DNA of 64,000 nucleotides from assembly GCA_011109175.1 (NCBI GenBank), contig RDEW01000026.1, forward strand, positions 64,922-128,921, read 5' to 3'. The position numbers and the translations under genes were made by a program. Positions 51,010-61,438 of the stretch are shown in pieces. Positions within the stretch are counted from its first letter, which is position 1. Each line of letters opens with the position of its first letter. This DNA comes from Dicyema japonicum (lineage: Eukaryota; Dicyemida; Rhombozoa; Dicyemidae). Below the pieces are notes generated by a model that was not told the origin of the DNA, searched no databases, and was given only the letters and a program-made list of their open reading frames with translations.

Positions 51010-52052
51010 AGAAAATCTCAAGATTCCTGAATGATAGTAAACAAGGACTTTCACAGCTTTAAAAAGGAGTACATATACAAGTCCAAAAAGAAAATAAACT
51101 CCTCAGGACGATTGAAGACTTGTTCCCTGTCCTCTTTCTAAACACCCGCGGAAGATCCTTTCCCTGATCGTGCTAATCAGATCCAAGAAGTGGACGGGTG
51201 GTTTCAGGACTGGGAGATCAACAACTGATGTAGTATGATGTCATAGGTGCCATTGTGCTATCTAGCAAAGATTCCAAAGTTCGAAGACTATTCTTGGAAT
51301 TGATCTCACCAAAGCTTTCGACACTGTCCGTCAAGGAAAAATCATTGAATTGTTGGAAAGTTTCCTGAATCAGGACTCGGGAACCTTAATATCCTATCAA
51401 ACACAGAGTTTTGAGTTAGTACTGGAAACTGTATGTAGCGAGAAATCGTGACAACACGCAAGGAGACTCCCTCTTCTTGGTATTGTCTGCTGAATACTTT
51501 GAATCTGCTCTAAGACATTTTTGGAAGTATTACAGCGACGATAATACAAAAAAAATTAACGCCGATAACGTAAAATTTGTCTCAAATAACAAAGAAGCAC
51601 TTTGACGTCTCCTGAAGGTAGCACAAAACCGCCCGGCCAAATGGTCAATGAAAAATTATACAACAGATATCGTTATCAAGCAGATGCAGCACCAGATACT
51701 GGAGTAAGAATATAAAGCTTAGTTCCCTTCTCGGGGACTACGAAGACATTGCGAGAAGGAAATTGTTATCTACAGTGACCATGCAAAAGCTTATGAAAGG
51801 ACGGATCCAAAAACATCCAGTCTGGCCATCACTCCACCTCAGGTTTTGTGATACCGATCCTTGCGTATCACTATACATGCGAAATCTAGAAACCAACGGA
51901 AAAAGGCTTGACTCCTTTCATAATAATCAACTTTGATCTTTCTTGGGATTAAAGTTGCCAATGGGTGTAAGCAATGACAAAATACGCTCCTCTGGACCTC
52001 TGAGCGCCCTCATCATGAAGATGCGCTGGAAACTATTTGGTCACATTTTAAG
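51010..52052 (+). mobile_element. degenerate LINE (family B) fragment
   Basis: SGGFRTGRSTTDVV-like text near 51195-51240, GIDLTKAFDTVRQGKIIELL (51299-51358) and MRWKLFGHILRIIIKS (52019-52066) follow the family B block order. The copy ends in the C-terminal domain and abuts, tail to tail, a minus-strand copy. Confidence 0.7.
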
Positions 52053-52054
52053 AA

Positions 52055-52508
52055 TTATTATTAAAAGCACTCCCGAGAAAACATAAATTAGTTAAGTTTC
52101 CCTTGTTACGTATTCCCAATAATCGTCTCCGTTAACCTCGACCATGATCCTCTGTTGCGCGCTAGTTCTCTTAGGTAGTTCAGATCGTCCGCCGTAGTTA
52201 GTCTCATACCAACCGCCGATAGGTCTTCGTTCAAGATAGTCGAAATCCGTCTCCTGTGTGTGCAAAGTAGTTGACCATTGCGAAATTTGCGGGGACCTGG
52301 TCATTTAGACGTCTTGATTGAAAATATCATCTGACAGCACGCCGGATTTGCATTTATTATAAAGGTTTGCATCAGAGATCTTCATAAGCCAGTTAATCTT
52401 GATTAGCGATTTGAGTTGAGCTTCCCAAAATCCTGGATGGTAACCTGAGAGCAGTGAACATGACACTAATAGACGGTGAAGACCTGAGCAGTCTAGGGAG
52501 CCTGGCAT
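52055..52508 (-). mobile_element. LINE (family B) 3'-end fragment
   Basis: The minus strand reads FWEAQLKSLIKINWLMKISD (52440-52380) and a C-terminal end with GGRSELPKRTSAQQ (52200-52150). The last 140 bases (52060-52200) closely match 55190-55330, both ending next to an (ATT)n run. This defines the 3' end of the family. Confidence 0.7.
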
Positions 52509-52742
52509 CGAACAAAGACGCGAAAAAATAGAATTATATGATGTTGTTGAACATAATAATGTGTATATCTAATCCTCTAAAGGAGCTAGCATGAAGCAAG
52601 GTAATAGCATCAAAATAATTCTCCTATATCAATAAAATATCGTAATTGAGACAATAAACATAGATAAGGCTAATAAAAACAGCTTTAAACCCCCAAAAAT
52701 AGCAATAATGACCAATTATTTAATTAACAAATATTATAAGAG

Positions 52743-53833
52743 TTAAGCCTCATTGCACTCCCCCTCACAAATCCTCCCTGCAAATTCCTCCTTTACTTGC
52801 ACGCCATTAATTGACTCCTGCAATATTACTCCGCAACCAGCCTGCTCTTCCTGCATACATACGCCGGGATCGCTGGTCCCTGCCGCCTCAAGCTTGCTGC
52901 CAATAACACCTCGTCCACTCAAATCAATACACGAGTAATTTGGGGGCCATTCAGATAAAACAGTCCCGACTTCGGTATCCACTCTCGGTAATTCTGTGGT
53001 ACAAATCCTTTTTCCGCCACAAGCCATCTCCACAGACACGTGACCATAAGAAGGATGGATTTCCTGAGATTCCACTCCACTGAAATTAACCGTTCTTGCC
53101 TCGTTAACATAACCAGTCCCCAGCTCCGAGTACATAAACAAAGGATTCGACACGTGGGTCTCTGAACTTTTGACAGAACAGGAGGGGTAGCAATTGGGAT
53201 ACCCGGGAGTTGATGTGATAATTGGGAGAAGAGGTTGATACACCACATTTGGAGTAGTAAGGACAGCCGGATTCGTGCAAACTGTCTTATGCTCAATCTG
53301 GTCAGCCAGGCTATTAAGCCTCGCCCGCAATTCCGAAATTTGTTGCTCAAGCTGGGTAACTCGGTTCCGTAGATGTATGTTCTCCTCGAGCAAAGTGACC
53401 CTAGTGGTAACAGGATAAAGAACCTCTGAGACTTTTCGTACAGAAGGTCGTCGTAGTGGCGTTTAGTTGACTCGATCTCTGGTACCCCGTACGACATCAT
53501 AGGGCGGGGGTAAGAGTCCTGGCGATACCTAATAGTGATGACTAAAGACTTACGTGTTTTCCATAGCCAGTTCGACCTTGTTGATGTGGCGATATCTGCA
53601 CTTCTCTCTCCTGCAGTGCCCGTTTAAAAAATCTTTGCAGGGGGCACATTACTAGGTTGCGAATATTGTCTAAATCCACGTGGATTGAAATAAGGAGCAG
53701 CAGCTCCGCGTAGAATGTGCAGATATTTGCAGCTTGCGCGATTGCAGTGGCCATTTTGAAAGTCGTGACAGACCTGCATCTCAGAAGTATTGGGGGTGTA
53801 TTCCATTTTGGGATAATAATTATTGGGATCCAT
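52743..53833 (-). CDS. ZC3H10: ZC3H10-like CCCH zinc-finger protein (apparent one-base frameshift)
   Basis: ZC3H10 is an RNA-binding protein with MBNL-like CCCH fingers and a coiled coil. Finger one is VCHDFQNGHCNRASCKYLH (53775-53720). Finger two, CKDFLNGHCRREKCRYRH, lies in a different frame. The change falls at a run of five C on the coding strand (53640-53644), and one more C would restore SNVPPCKDFL. A 20-base intron could also keep the frame, but it would delete the first cysteine of finger two. Two further introns, 25 and 23 bases, lead to the coiled coil VTLLEENIHLRNRVTQLEQQ and ISELRARLNSLADQ. The long C-terminus (from 53290) has no known motif. Either the assembly lacks one base or this copy is damaged. 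Confidence 0.8.
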
Positions 53834-55189
53834 ATTGCTTTATAAAAATTCTTAGTGAAAAGTTAAAAGCTGAATGTCAACTAAAACCAGTTGTGAATAT
53901 TTGAATTATAATTATTTATTTTAATAATATTAAATTAAAACATTTATTTAGCATTAATATAAACAAATTACGTTTTTTGGTTCCATATGTTAAACAAATA
54001 AAATATATATGTCATTTTCGTCCATTCATTTCCTCGACAAATTCCTTGAAGAACGAAGCTAATCAAAAAATGGTTCTAAATTTATGGAACGATGGACTTC
54101 CGGAATCCTTAATACGTGACAACCGAGAATCGTGCCATTGCGACAACGAAGGTCTAGTTATACTCTCGATACGTGCTTGTGTAGCTCAAGTGATGAACAT
54201 TGGGCCAATTTGAGGTCTCTTTTAGAGGATGCTGGGATCACGTGATTTTTTAGATTGTTGTTACGTGTTCTTTAAAATTTTTTCAATTAGCACGAGAATG
54301 TTTGATTAGAGAATTCAATTAACCAATCAATTTATAGTAAGTATCCCATAGAATGAAACAACTTGGTGGTATCTAATCAATTTCTTTACTGAATTTGTTG
54401 AGTAAGCTCAAAAATAGAGTACATAATTTCCTTTAGTATCGACAATTTGATTATCCAACATGGATCTTTTGTGTAGTGGATTAGAACCTCAGAAAGTCCA
54501 CAAATCTAATGTCCATGACATGAAGCGAAAAGCGGATTTGTAATCCAAAATTACAGAAAGTTATATTTTTAAAATCATGATGTCTCTAATGATCGTCGGT
54601 ACTAAGATTCCAAGGGATTTAAAGGGGTTAGAAGATCGTCATAACTAAGGGATACCTTGTAGCTAACCTTCTTTATAAGAGTAATAATTCATCCTCTGAG
54701 ACCTGACGACCGATATTTCAAGATGTTTGTGTAGAGAGTATGTAAGAGTGATAGCTTTATGTAAGGGGAATTCACAGATGTTGTATTTGCATAGATTTCT
54801 GAATTCAATTAGTTTTTCCATGTTCAATTATAAAAAGATACTGATTTATGTGAAGTTTTAGTTGAGATGAAAGGATAGGGAGAGCTAATGGGTGTATTCT
54901 GAGTGTTTACAAACATGTCGTAGTGGTGACCACATGACGAGTTATCTTAATTTCCCATGTTTTTTTCATGATTATTCAAAACATTTATTTAGAACACAGG
55001 AATTACAAAAAAGACATAAATAATTTCAATAAATCACAGTTCCAGCAATCAACTTCGACATAGAAATGGGAACTTTGGGACCAATCAGTTTTTTTGCCTT
55101 TATTAGGGCAAGCGAAGGGGATTTCCATTTTCCTCACAGAAACGGAAAAATTTGGATACACAAGTCGTAGTTCTGTAAGTAGAGGAATT
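53834..55189. other. AT-rich spacer with short ORFs
   Basis: Contains a 78-codon frame at 53977-54213 (MVLNLWNDGLPESLIRDNRE) and a 27-codon frame at 54460-54543 (MDLLCSGLEPQKVHKSNVHD). Neither is recognised. The rest shows nothing definite. Confidence 0.3.
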
Positions 55190-55605
55190 ACTATTATTAA
55201 AAAGCACTCCCGAGAAAACATAAAATTAGTTAAGTTTCCCCTGTGCCGTATTCCGAATCATCCTCTCCGTCAGCTTCGACCATGATCTTCTGTTGCGCAC
55301 TAGTTCTCTTAGGTAATCCAGGTCGTCTGCCATTTCCATTATAATATCAGATGCTGTCCACACTCTTTTCAGGCCCTGATGGACTGCAAGAACATAATGT
55401 CAACATGCCAATGGTAGGATAAAAAGGTGGAATTTTCCAAACAATTCTGTACGGTCGTTTTTGTCTCTTGTAGACAGCAGACAGAGACGTCATATTTGGT
55501 TAGATCGCATACCAGTTGGTGTTTCTTGTAAGGTTGTTTAAGTCCTCTGCAATTGAAAGATCCCAGAGTGAACGGAGAAATCGGTAAGGAATACGAATAA
55601 GACAT
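55190..55605 (-). mobile_element. LINE (family B) with endonuclease start joined to 3' end
   Basis: The minus strand starts with the N-terminus of the endonuclease, FTLGSFNCRGLKQPYKKHQL and VSVCCLQETKTTVQNCL (55575-55440), and passes within about 100 bases into the family 3' terminal region (55330-55190). The whole RT is missing, so this is an internally deleted copy that kept both ends. Confidence 0.65.
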
Positions 55606-55734
55606 AAGTGCAATAGAGGCATCGTCACCACCTCAACCAATACAAGTAGAGGAATGATTAATCAAAATACAACATAAAAATCAAACAACGTAAATATAAA
55701 ATTATTATTATTATCGTAGAAACATATTTGTTAT

Positions 55735-56530
55735 ATTTCCTCACGTTGAGCGATTTTTTCTGATCAATCTCGTCCATCCTCCCCTGTTACACGCCAAACT
55801 TCTAATAGCATCCAGATCCTCCTCACTTACGAGCCTCCGGTTACTGCCTTGAGATCCTCATGCAGCACCCCCAGTGGCATAGTACGCGGGCGCCCCCGAT
55901 ATTTCTTCCCTCCATTGCCAAATTTGCAGGTGATGTGGGGTCCATCCGTAGGACGTGTCTAAACAGTCTCCATCGGGCCTCCACCACATCCCAAGTCACA
56001 GATCGCGTTGAGCACTTCTGTACAGTGCCTCATTGTTGATCCGTGTCGGCCATTGTACCCCGCATAGTATTCGTAATTGCATTTGGTGGAAGGAGTTAAG
56101 ATTTTTGGTTTCTGAGACCGAGATCCCCCAGCAGGAAGAGTTATATAGCAGGACCGTCTTCACGAAAGCATTGTAGAGACGCAAACGAAGCGCGATCGTT
56201 ACCGGTCTTTTAGCCAACCAATCCGTCTTCATCCTGTTTATTGCGACCGTAGATAGTACTTTCCTCCCGGTAATTTCCTCACTGTCCCCGAGGAGGGAGC
56301 TGAGCTTTTTGAAACGTCTCCTTCCCTCTTCCAATTTCTACAATTTCAGTTTTAGTTGTATTCACAGTAAGAAACCATTTCCCAATCTCTGCAGGGGCAA
56401 CGTCAAGTAACCGCCTCAAGGCTACTTTATCTTCTGATACGAAATCCACATCATCAGCATATATAATTTCGGTGATTTGGCCATTATAAAAACTTCGAGG
56501 ACCACGCAGTGCTGCCTCTATATAAAATAT
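55735..56530 (-). mobile_element. LINE (family B) reverse transcriptase and C-terminal fragment
   Basis: The minus strand reads TEIIYADDVDFVSEDK near 56475-56430 (intact box), then FKKLSSLLGDSEEITGRKVL (56315-56255), TVLLYNSSCW and INNEALYRSAQRDL (56045-56000), and VSEEDLDAIRSLACNRGGW near 55830-55775. It is 5' truncated where a SINE copy begins at 56531. Confidence 0.8.
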
Positions 56531-56606
56531 TTTATTTATTTATTTAATAACCCCGAGAAGGGAACACCAAGAAAGAAGGAGTAAACCAACTAATTAAGTG
56601 ATCCCG
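56531..56606 (-). repeat. SINE copy with (ATTT)n tail
   Basis: TTTATTTATTTAATAACCCC, then GGGAACACCAAGAAAGAAGG and AACTAATTAAGTGATCCC. Arms GGGAACAC and GTGATCCC pair with one mismatch. The tail abuts the LINE fragment at 55735-56530. Confidence 0.8.
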
Positions 56607-56759
56607 GAACATCTCAAACGAATCAATAGGTTTTTCTTGTGTTTCTCCAGAGTATCCACGGCTTTCCTGTATCGACCGACGTATATAAAATATAAAATGT
56701 AAATTTAAAAATTAGATTAATTTTATTCTCCGCAAATTTATAAAATTAATTTAATTCAA

Positions 56760-57643
56760 ATGAGAGTTGCAGCCTTAGTGAGGTTAATTTTTATAAAAAA
56801 GTGGAGGGGAAAGATAGTTGCTTCAACATGATGAAATGTGTAGATAATGGCCACACTATAGTGGCCATTGTAAATCTATATTCTACTGCAGATGATGGTT
56901 TAAGTGAGTTTTTAATCCAGAGGAGATCAATAGCTACATGTACCAGACCGTTGGCTGCCATGTAGTCAATTTTATCTCCGAGGCCATGAAAGTTCCGCTT
57001 TTTCGTCGAAAAATTGCTGGACTTCCACGTTTAGTTGATAAGCTGGATTACTCGGTCACAGATGATGATGAGGTCGAGGATCTCTACAAGGTCCTCGAAA
57101 CAGTCAAGGTACCCTTATTCTGATTTTCAGGATGTAATTAACTTTGAGGCTGTTTCCGTTGGGGCTATATTCTCACGGTATCAGTTGAATCGAGTTGACC
57201 ACGTGTATTTACTATTTTTATTTCGAAGTTGTACACGGCTTGGAGTGACTTCACTTGCTTATTTATGGAATAGACCCCAGATTGATCTTCTTGACGAGAT
57301 GATTTCTTCCGGATTGTCCGCTATTATCATTAAGGTCGCCTCATTCGGTTTGGAGCCCACAAAACACCTTGGAAAAAGTTTGGCCGAGGTCAGAGACCAC
57401 ATGGTCTGGCTGGTACTTTCACATTGGTAGCTTAGACTAAGAAATATGGGGGAAATGCCTGTGGAGGGGGGAGAATATGAAACGATCACTTTGTCATGTC
57501 CACTGTTTAATGGGAGGTGTATTAGACTGTAATGGAGTATTGACATGTGTAGGGATGAGACTGAGATAGTATATCCTCCAAATTTGCCAAGTGAGAGTGG
57601 GGTTGCATATTTGAAGATTATTAGGGCTTCTCTCCATGACTGA
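56760..57643 (+). CDS. DPH6: diphthine--ammonia ligase
   Basis: DPH6 performs the last step of diphthamide synthesis on the eEF2 histidine. Exons read MRVAALVS, the PP-loop region (GKDSCFNMMKCVDNGH), EINSYMYQTVGCHVVNFISE, DDDEVEDLYKVLETVK, SVGAIFSRYQLNRVDHV, LAYLWNRPQIDLLDEMI, IIIKVASFGLEP, KHLGKSLAEV, EGGEYETITLSCPLFNG and VAYLKIIRASLHD. Introns are 19 (56783-56801), 23, 22, 24, 18 (57413-57430) and 21 bases. With these the coding length is one base over a multiple of three. The excess sits in a GGGG run (56806-56809) at the PP-loop SGGKDS motif. Removing it gives about 251 residues, against 267 in human. An alternative fifth intron of 23 bases would give KKYGGNACG but then needs a second indel. 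Confidence 0.88.
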
Positions 57644-58033
57644 TATTTACTTTGTGTTTATTTGATTTTTTATTTAATTTAAAGAGGTATATCATTATAA
57701 CTCTTGCTAATCTTCTTCCTTAGGAATTGGTTATTTAAATCAACGCTCTTGATCCACTCCAAGAATCTTTGAATTTTACATTAATGCATGTTGCTTACCA
57801 ATGGTTCTCAAAATGTTAATCATCCCTTCTTCAATTCCAGGTCTTTTAAGTGGTATTAGAGATTTTGGAGAGAATAACACTTAATTCTCTTAACCTTTAC
57901 CTCAACCTTTGACAGGATAGCGTATTTAACTTTATTTTGTTTCTCTTAAACAATCTTAAATATTGTTAATGATTTCAAGTGATAAACTGATCTTATCAAT
58001 CCGGACGGTATCAGTGACTTGTGTTCTGATGAC
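57644..58033. other. intergenic spacer
   Basis: No gene, repeat or RNA feature recognised. Confidence 0.4.
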
Positions 58034-58109
58034 ATTATTATTACCCACAAGGATCACTTGGTCTAAAAGAAAGAAATAAAAGTTCTCAACAACAAGTGAT
58101 CCAGACCGA
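58034..58109 (-). repeat. SINE copy with 10-bp perfect stem
   Basis: ATTATTATTACCC tail end, GGATCACTTGG, AAGAAAGAAATAAAAGTT and ACAAGTGATCC. Read in sense direction, arms GGATCACTTG and CAAGTGATCC form ten consecutive pairs, the longest stem of all copies. Confidence 0.85.
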
Positions 58110-58279
58110 CATGAGAGTGGACGAGCCTGGCGGAGTCAAGAATCCTGTACAGCTCTTCTTATTGGACATGACATCGGCTCAAACTTTTTACATGTCTGTA
58201 GATATTTCGATAGTTTATATGGGGTAAACTACGAAAGAATCCATGCCTCACGTCAGGATTTTTAATACTTAATCCCCCA

Positions 58280-58860
58280 CAAATCTCTATGTCTTGGTCT
58301 TTAAAAAAATGTTATTCGATAGTATATGAAACAAGGGGCAGGTCGGTAGGCTGGTCGCTTTTAAGGAATTTCCATGTAATTCAATTAAAAGATTTTCAAT
58401 AGGTTGGATCTTGTGTTCTGGTCCAATCAACTTTACTGCAGTCTCATGGACAGCGGATAGTTTCAGTGAGGAGGATCGTGAAATCTGCATTGTCCACAAA
58501 GGACTTGCATACGTCATCGTGGGTCGGATAAATTATTCATAAACTGTGGTAAGGCTACCAGTTTGGTCTTTAAGTGTTTTTGAAAGCACTTTTAAAATTC
58601 TCATATTCTTCAGAGTAGAAGTTACTTTTGTCTCAACATGTCGGATATAAGAGATCCTTGATCGAATGTGACCCTAAGAATCCTCGGTGTTTAGTTAATA
58701 AAAATAGCCTCGTTCTACATAAGGATTTTTTTGTTCGACACAGAGCTGTCTTTTGTAAGTGGTAAAATGTGTGACATGTCGAGTCTCCGCTTTGAGAGCC
58801 ACAGTTCCAGAATGTCAAGCATTTGTTAGGTAGACTGAGTAGCTGCATTAGTAAGAATTA
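58280..58860 (-). mobile_element. LINE (family A) C-terminal fragment
   Basis: The minus strand reads ILRVTFDQGSLISDM-like text near 58690-58630, then LSDPTMTYASPLWTMQISRS (58530-58470) and VHETAVKLIGPEHKI. Same block order as LGVTLDQG and post-RT ISY/TYAS-x-W of other family A copies. Confidence 0.65.
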
Positions 58861-59360
58861 TAATTATTAATAATTTGTATTGTTTTAACATAAATGTCTT
58901 CTATTTTTAAATTTAGATGATTTTGTGGAAAATTATATTTCCAATATCACATAATAGGACTGACAGTGATGCCATCATCAGTGATTCATCACTGAGAACC
59001 ACACGCATGCAAAAAGAACAAGAAATTAAAAATCTTCTGGATTAATTAGCATACCTGTTATTTACTTCTTTAATAAAGTAAGATGAGTTACGTAAACATT
59101 ACTACTCCTAGATTGTAGGGTTGAATTAATTTAATATAACATAGAGACGTAGGAATTATATTTTTATAATACGAAACAACTAATTGATATAAAACATCAA
59201 ATCAGTGGAAAGCTCAATAATTTGCATAACAATACTATTTTTAGACACCTCTATTCAACTTTTCAATTAATTCTGGTCAACTTCCTTAGTCAATCTGACT
59301 TCCTTAACGATAATAGCCTTCACGACTATAAAAGAGACCGTTACAATAAACGATTGCATA
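58861..59360. other. intergenic spacer
   Basis: AT-rich, no convincing ORF. It probably contains the promoter of the gene starting at 59361. Confidence 0.4.
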
Positions 59361-60317
59361 ATGGACGGACGTAAAAGGAGGTGACTTTACTTATAATTTG
59401 TTAGTAAAAAAAAGAAGGTAAACGATTCCATTTACAAACAATGTATTATAGACTATAAAGAACATATTGATGGTAAAGTAATTAAAACATGTTTAGATCC
59501 CACAAAGAATGAGACTGACCCACAAAGGATTAAGTATTTGAGATCTACTGAATACACACATAGACACTTGAATAGAGTGCTGAGAGGATATCTGAATGAA
59601 TCAGTATATTATATGCATATTTTAGAATCTCTATGACTCTTCACAAGACAGTTATGAAGGGGATACATTAATATACAGGAACATTGTCAACTCAATCAGA
59701 TGCTCTGAAAATAATAGAGAGATTGAATATTCTGACAACACAGAGTTAAATTTTAATATAATTTCAGTGATCAAATTAATGATCACAACGAAAATAGTCC
59801 TAACGTTGAGATGACTAATAAGGAGGAACCAAAAAAGAAAACAGAACCTAATCAGAAAAAAGTGAGAGTTCGAAACCCCCCATTGAGACGAACATATAAT
59901 TTAAGATCACAAGCTACAAATATCAAAGAGGAATGTACTGCAAAGTGGAAATATTGATTTTTATAATTTTAGAGAACAATGTGATCCACCGAATAGTCTT
60001 AGTGGAGACATGAGTAAACAAGATAAACGTGAATATAGAAAACGTAAAGTCAAGCCAACGAGACGAAACTTTAGAATTCTTTCACCAAAACGAATTAATA
60101 AAAATATTAAAAAAGGTGGTTCTGGTAGTAAAAAGTGGGAATTTGATATAATCGTAGAGTGAGTGATAATACAGTAAATGAGAGAGAAAATAATCGTAGT
60201 GGGGATATAACTAATAAAGATCTTAACGAATTAAAAGAGACTCAACCCAAACCTAAAAGACAGGGAGTTATAACAAAACGAACATATATCTTAAGACGAC
60301 GCACTATAAATATTTAA
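59361..60317 (+). CDS. unrecognised basic protein with internal repeats (six exons, mini-introns)
   Basis: No long open frame exists, yet five GT-AG introns of 24, 22, 23, 28 and 23 bases (59381-59404, 59604-59625, 59745-59767, 59945-59972, 60135-60157) leave 279 codons without a stop, ending at TAA. The product is about 278 residues and strongly basic. The N-terminus is MDGRKRSKKKK, followed by YKQCIIDYKEHIDGKVIKTC and TEYTHRHLNRVLRGYLNES. The C-terminal half repeats a short theme three times: PLRRTYNLRSQATNI, PTRRNFRILSPKRIN and ITKRTYILRRRTINI, separated by polar K/E/N-rich linkers. A nuclear or nucleic-acid role is a guess from charge. I recognise no family. Confidence 0.7.
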
Positions 60318-60369
60318 TTTTTATTATTTAATAAATATTTAAAAATAATTATAATTAAGTAATTTAAGG

Positions 60370-61438
60370 ATTTTAACCAATATTCTGGGAATTGACTTAT
60401 CAATAGCTATTGATACGGTTAACAGGAACAAGTTTAATGGGGATACTGAGAGGATTTCTTGATGATTCGAGTCTAAGGATGACCCGAATTCTACTTTCCA
60501 ACACTGAGCTCCTTGTGAGAGTCGTAAGACCTATTCAAGAAAATTTTAAACAAACACGGAGACTCCACAAGGAGACTCCCTTTCTCCTTTACTATTCACA
60601 ATTTACACGGAAGCTGTTATGAGGGAACTTAGACCGTTATACCAAGGAAAGACAGAAGAAGTGATCTACGAGATGATGTAGACCTAATTTTCGAAGACAA
60701 AGATGTCCTGGAACACCTATTAGAACAAGCACCAGATGTACTAGAGAATTGGTTTCTTACTGTGAACAAAAAGAAAACAGATAAGAAGGATAGTAACGTC
60801 CTAGAAGAGAAGTGGCGACAAGTAAAGAAACTCGGTTCACTTATGGGAGATAGCGAAGATATTTTACGTAGAAAAACTCTAGCCAATGCTGCGTTATATA
60901 AACTGAAGAATCTATGGCTCAATCAAAGAGGTATCAACACGGAAATGAGAATCATTCATAAAACCCGTATTTTTATATAACGATGCAACTTGGGCGACCT
61001 CATCAGCGGATATGGAAAGACTAGATTCGTTCCACAGAGGTCAGCTGAGAAAAATAACAGGAACTATTTGGCTTACGAGAATATCGAGGAATGCTTTATA
61101 TAAGAGATGCAGCACTAGACCTATCAGCTTAGAAGTACTGAAATCCCGATGGAAGCTCTTCGGACACGTGCTGAGGATGGAATTAACATCCCCACCGAAC
61201 ATATCTATGGAAACATACTATGTTAGTCAAGAAGGCCGCTATCGTGGAAGACCTAAAACAACACTGCCAATAGTTTTACAAAAAGACCTGGTCGATATCA
61301 AAAGAAATCTAAAAAATGCCGACGATCTGGACAACATGAGAGCCTTGGCTAGGAACAAGGGAGCATGGAAAAGAATGACATCTAACCTTGTTTCTTTTGC
61401 TGCACATGCTATAATTAGTATGGCTCTCGTGGTACTAT
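60370..61438 (+). mobile_element. LINE (family B) reverse transcriptase and C-terminal fragment
   Basis: LGIDLSIAIDTVNRN-like text near 60388-60430, FLDDSSLRMTRILLSNTELL (60458-60520), TRRLHKETPF at the GxPQGD position, then WRQVKKLGSLMGDSEDILRR (60813-60870), LDSFHRGQLRKITGTIWLTR (61021-61080), SRWKLFGHVLRMELTSPPN (61144-61200) and ADDLDNMRALARNKGAW (61320-61370). The palm aspartates are lost. The tail is fairly intact up to 61440, where the MULE begins. Confidence 0.82.

Noticed and set aside
53340..53500. Overlapping 193-codon minus frame in the ZC3H10 region
   Set aside because: Runs through a clear 23-base intron and then out of the coiled-coil frame; shadow of the real exons.
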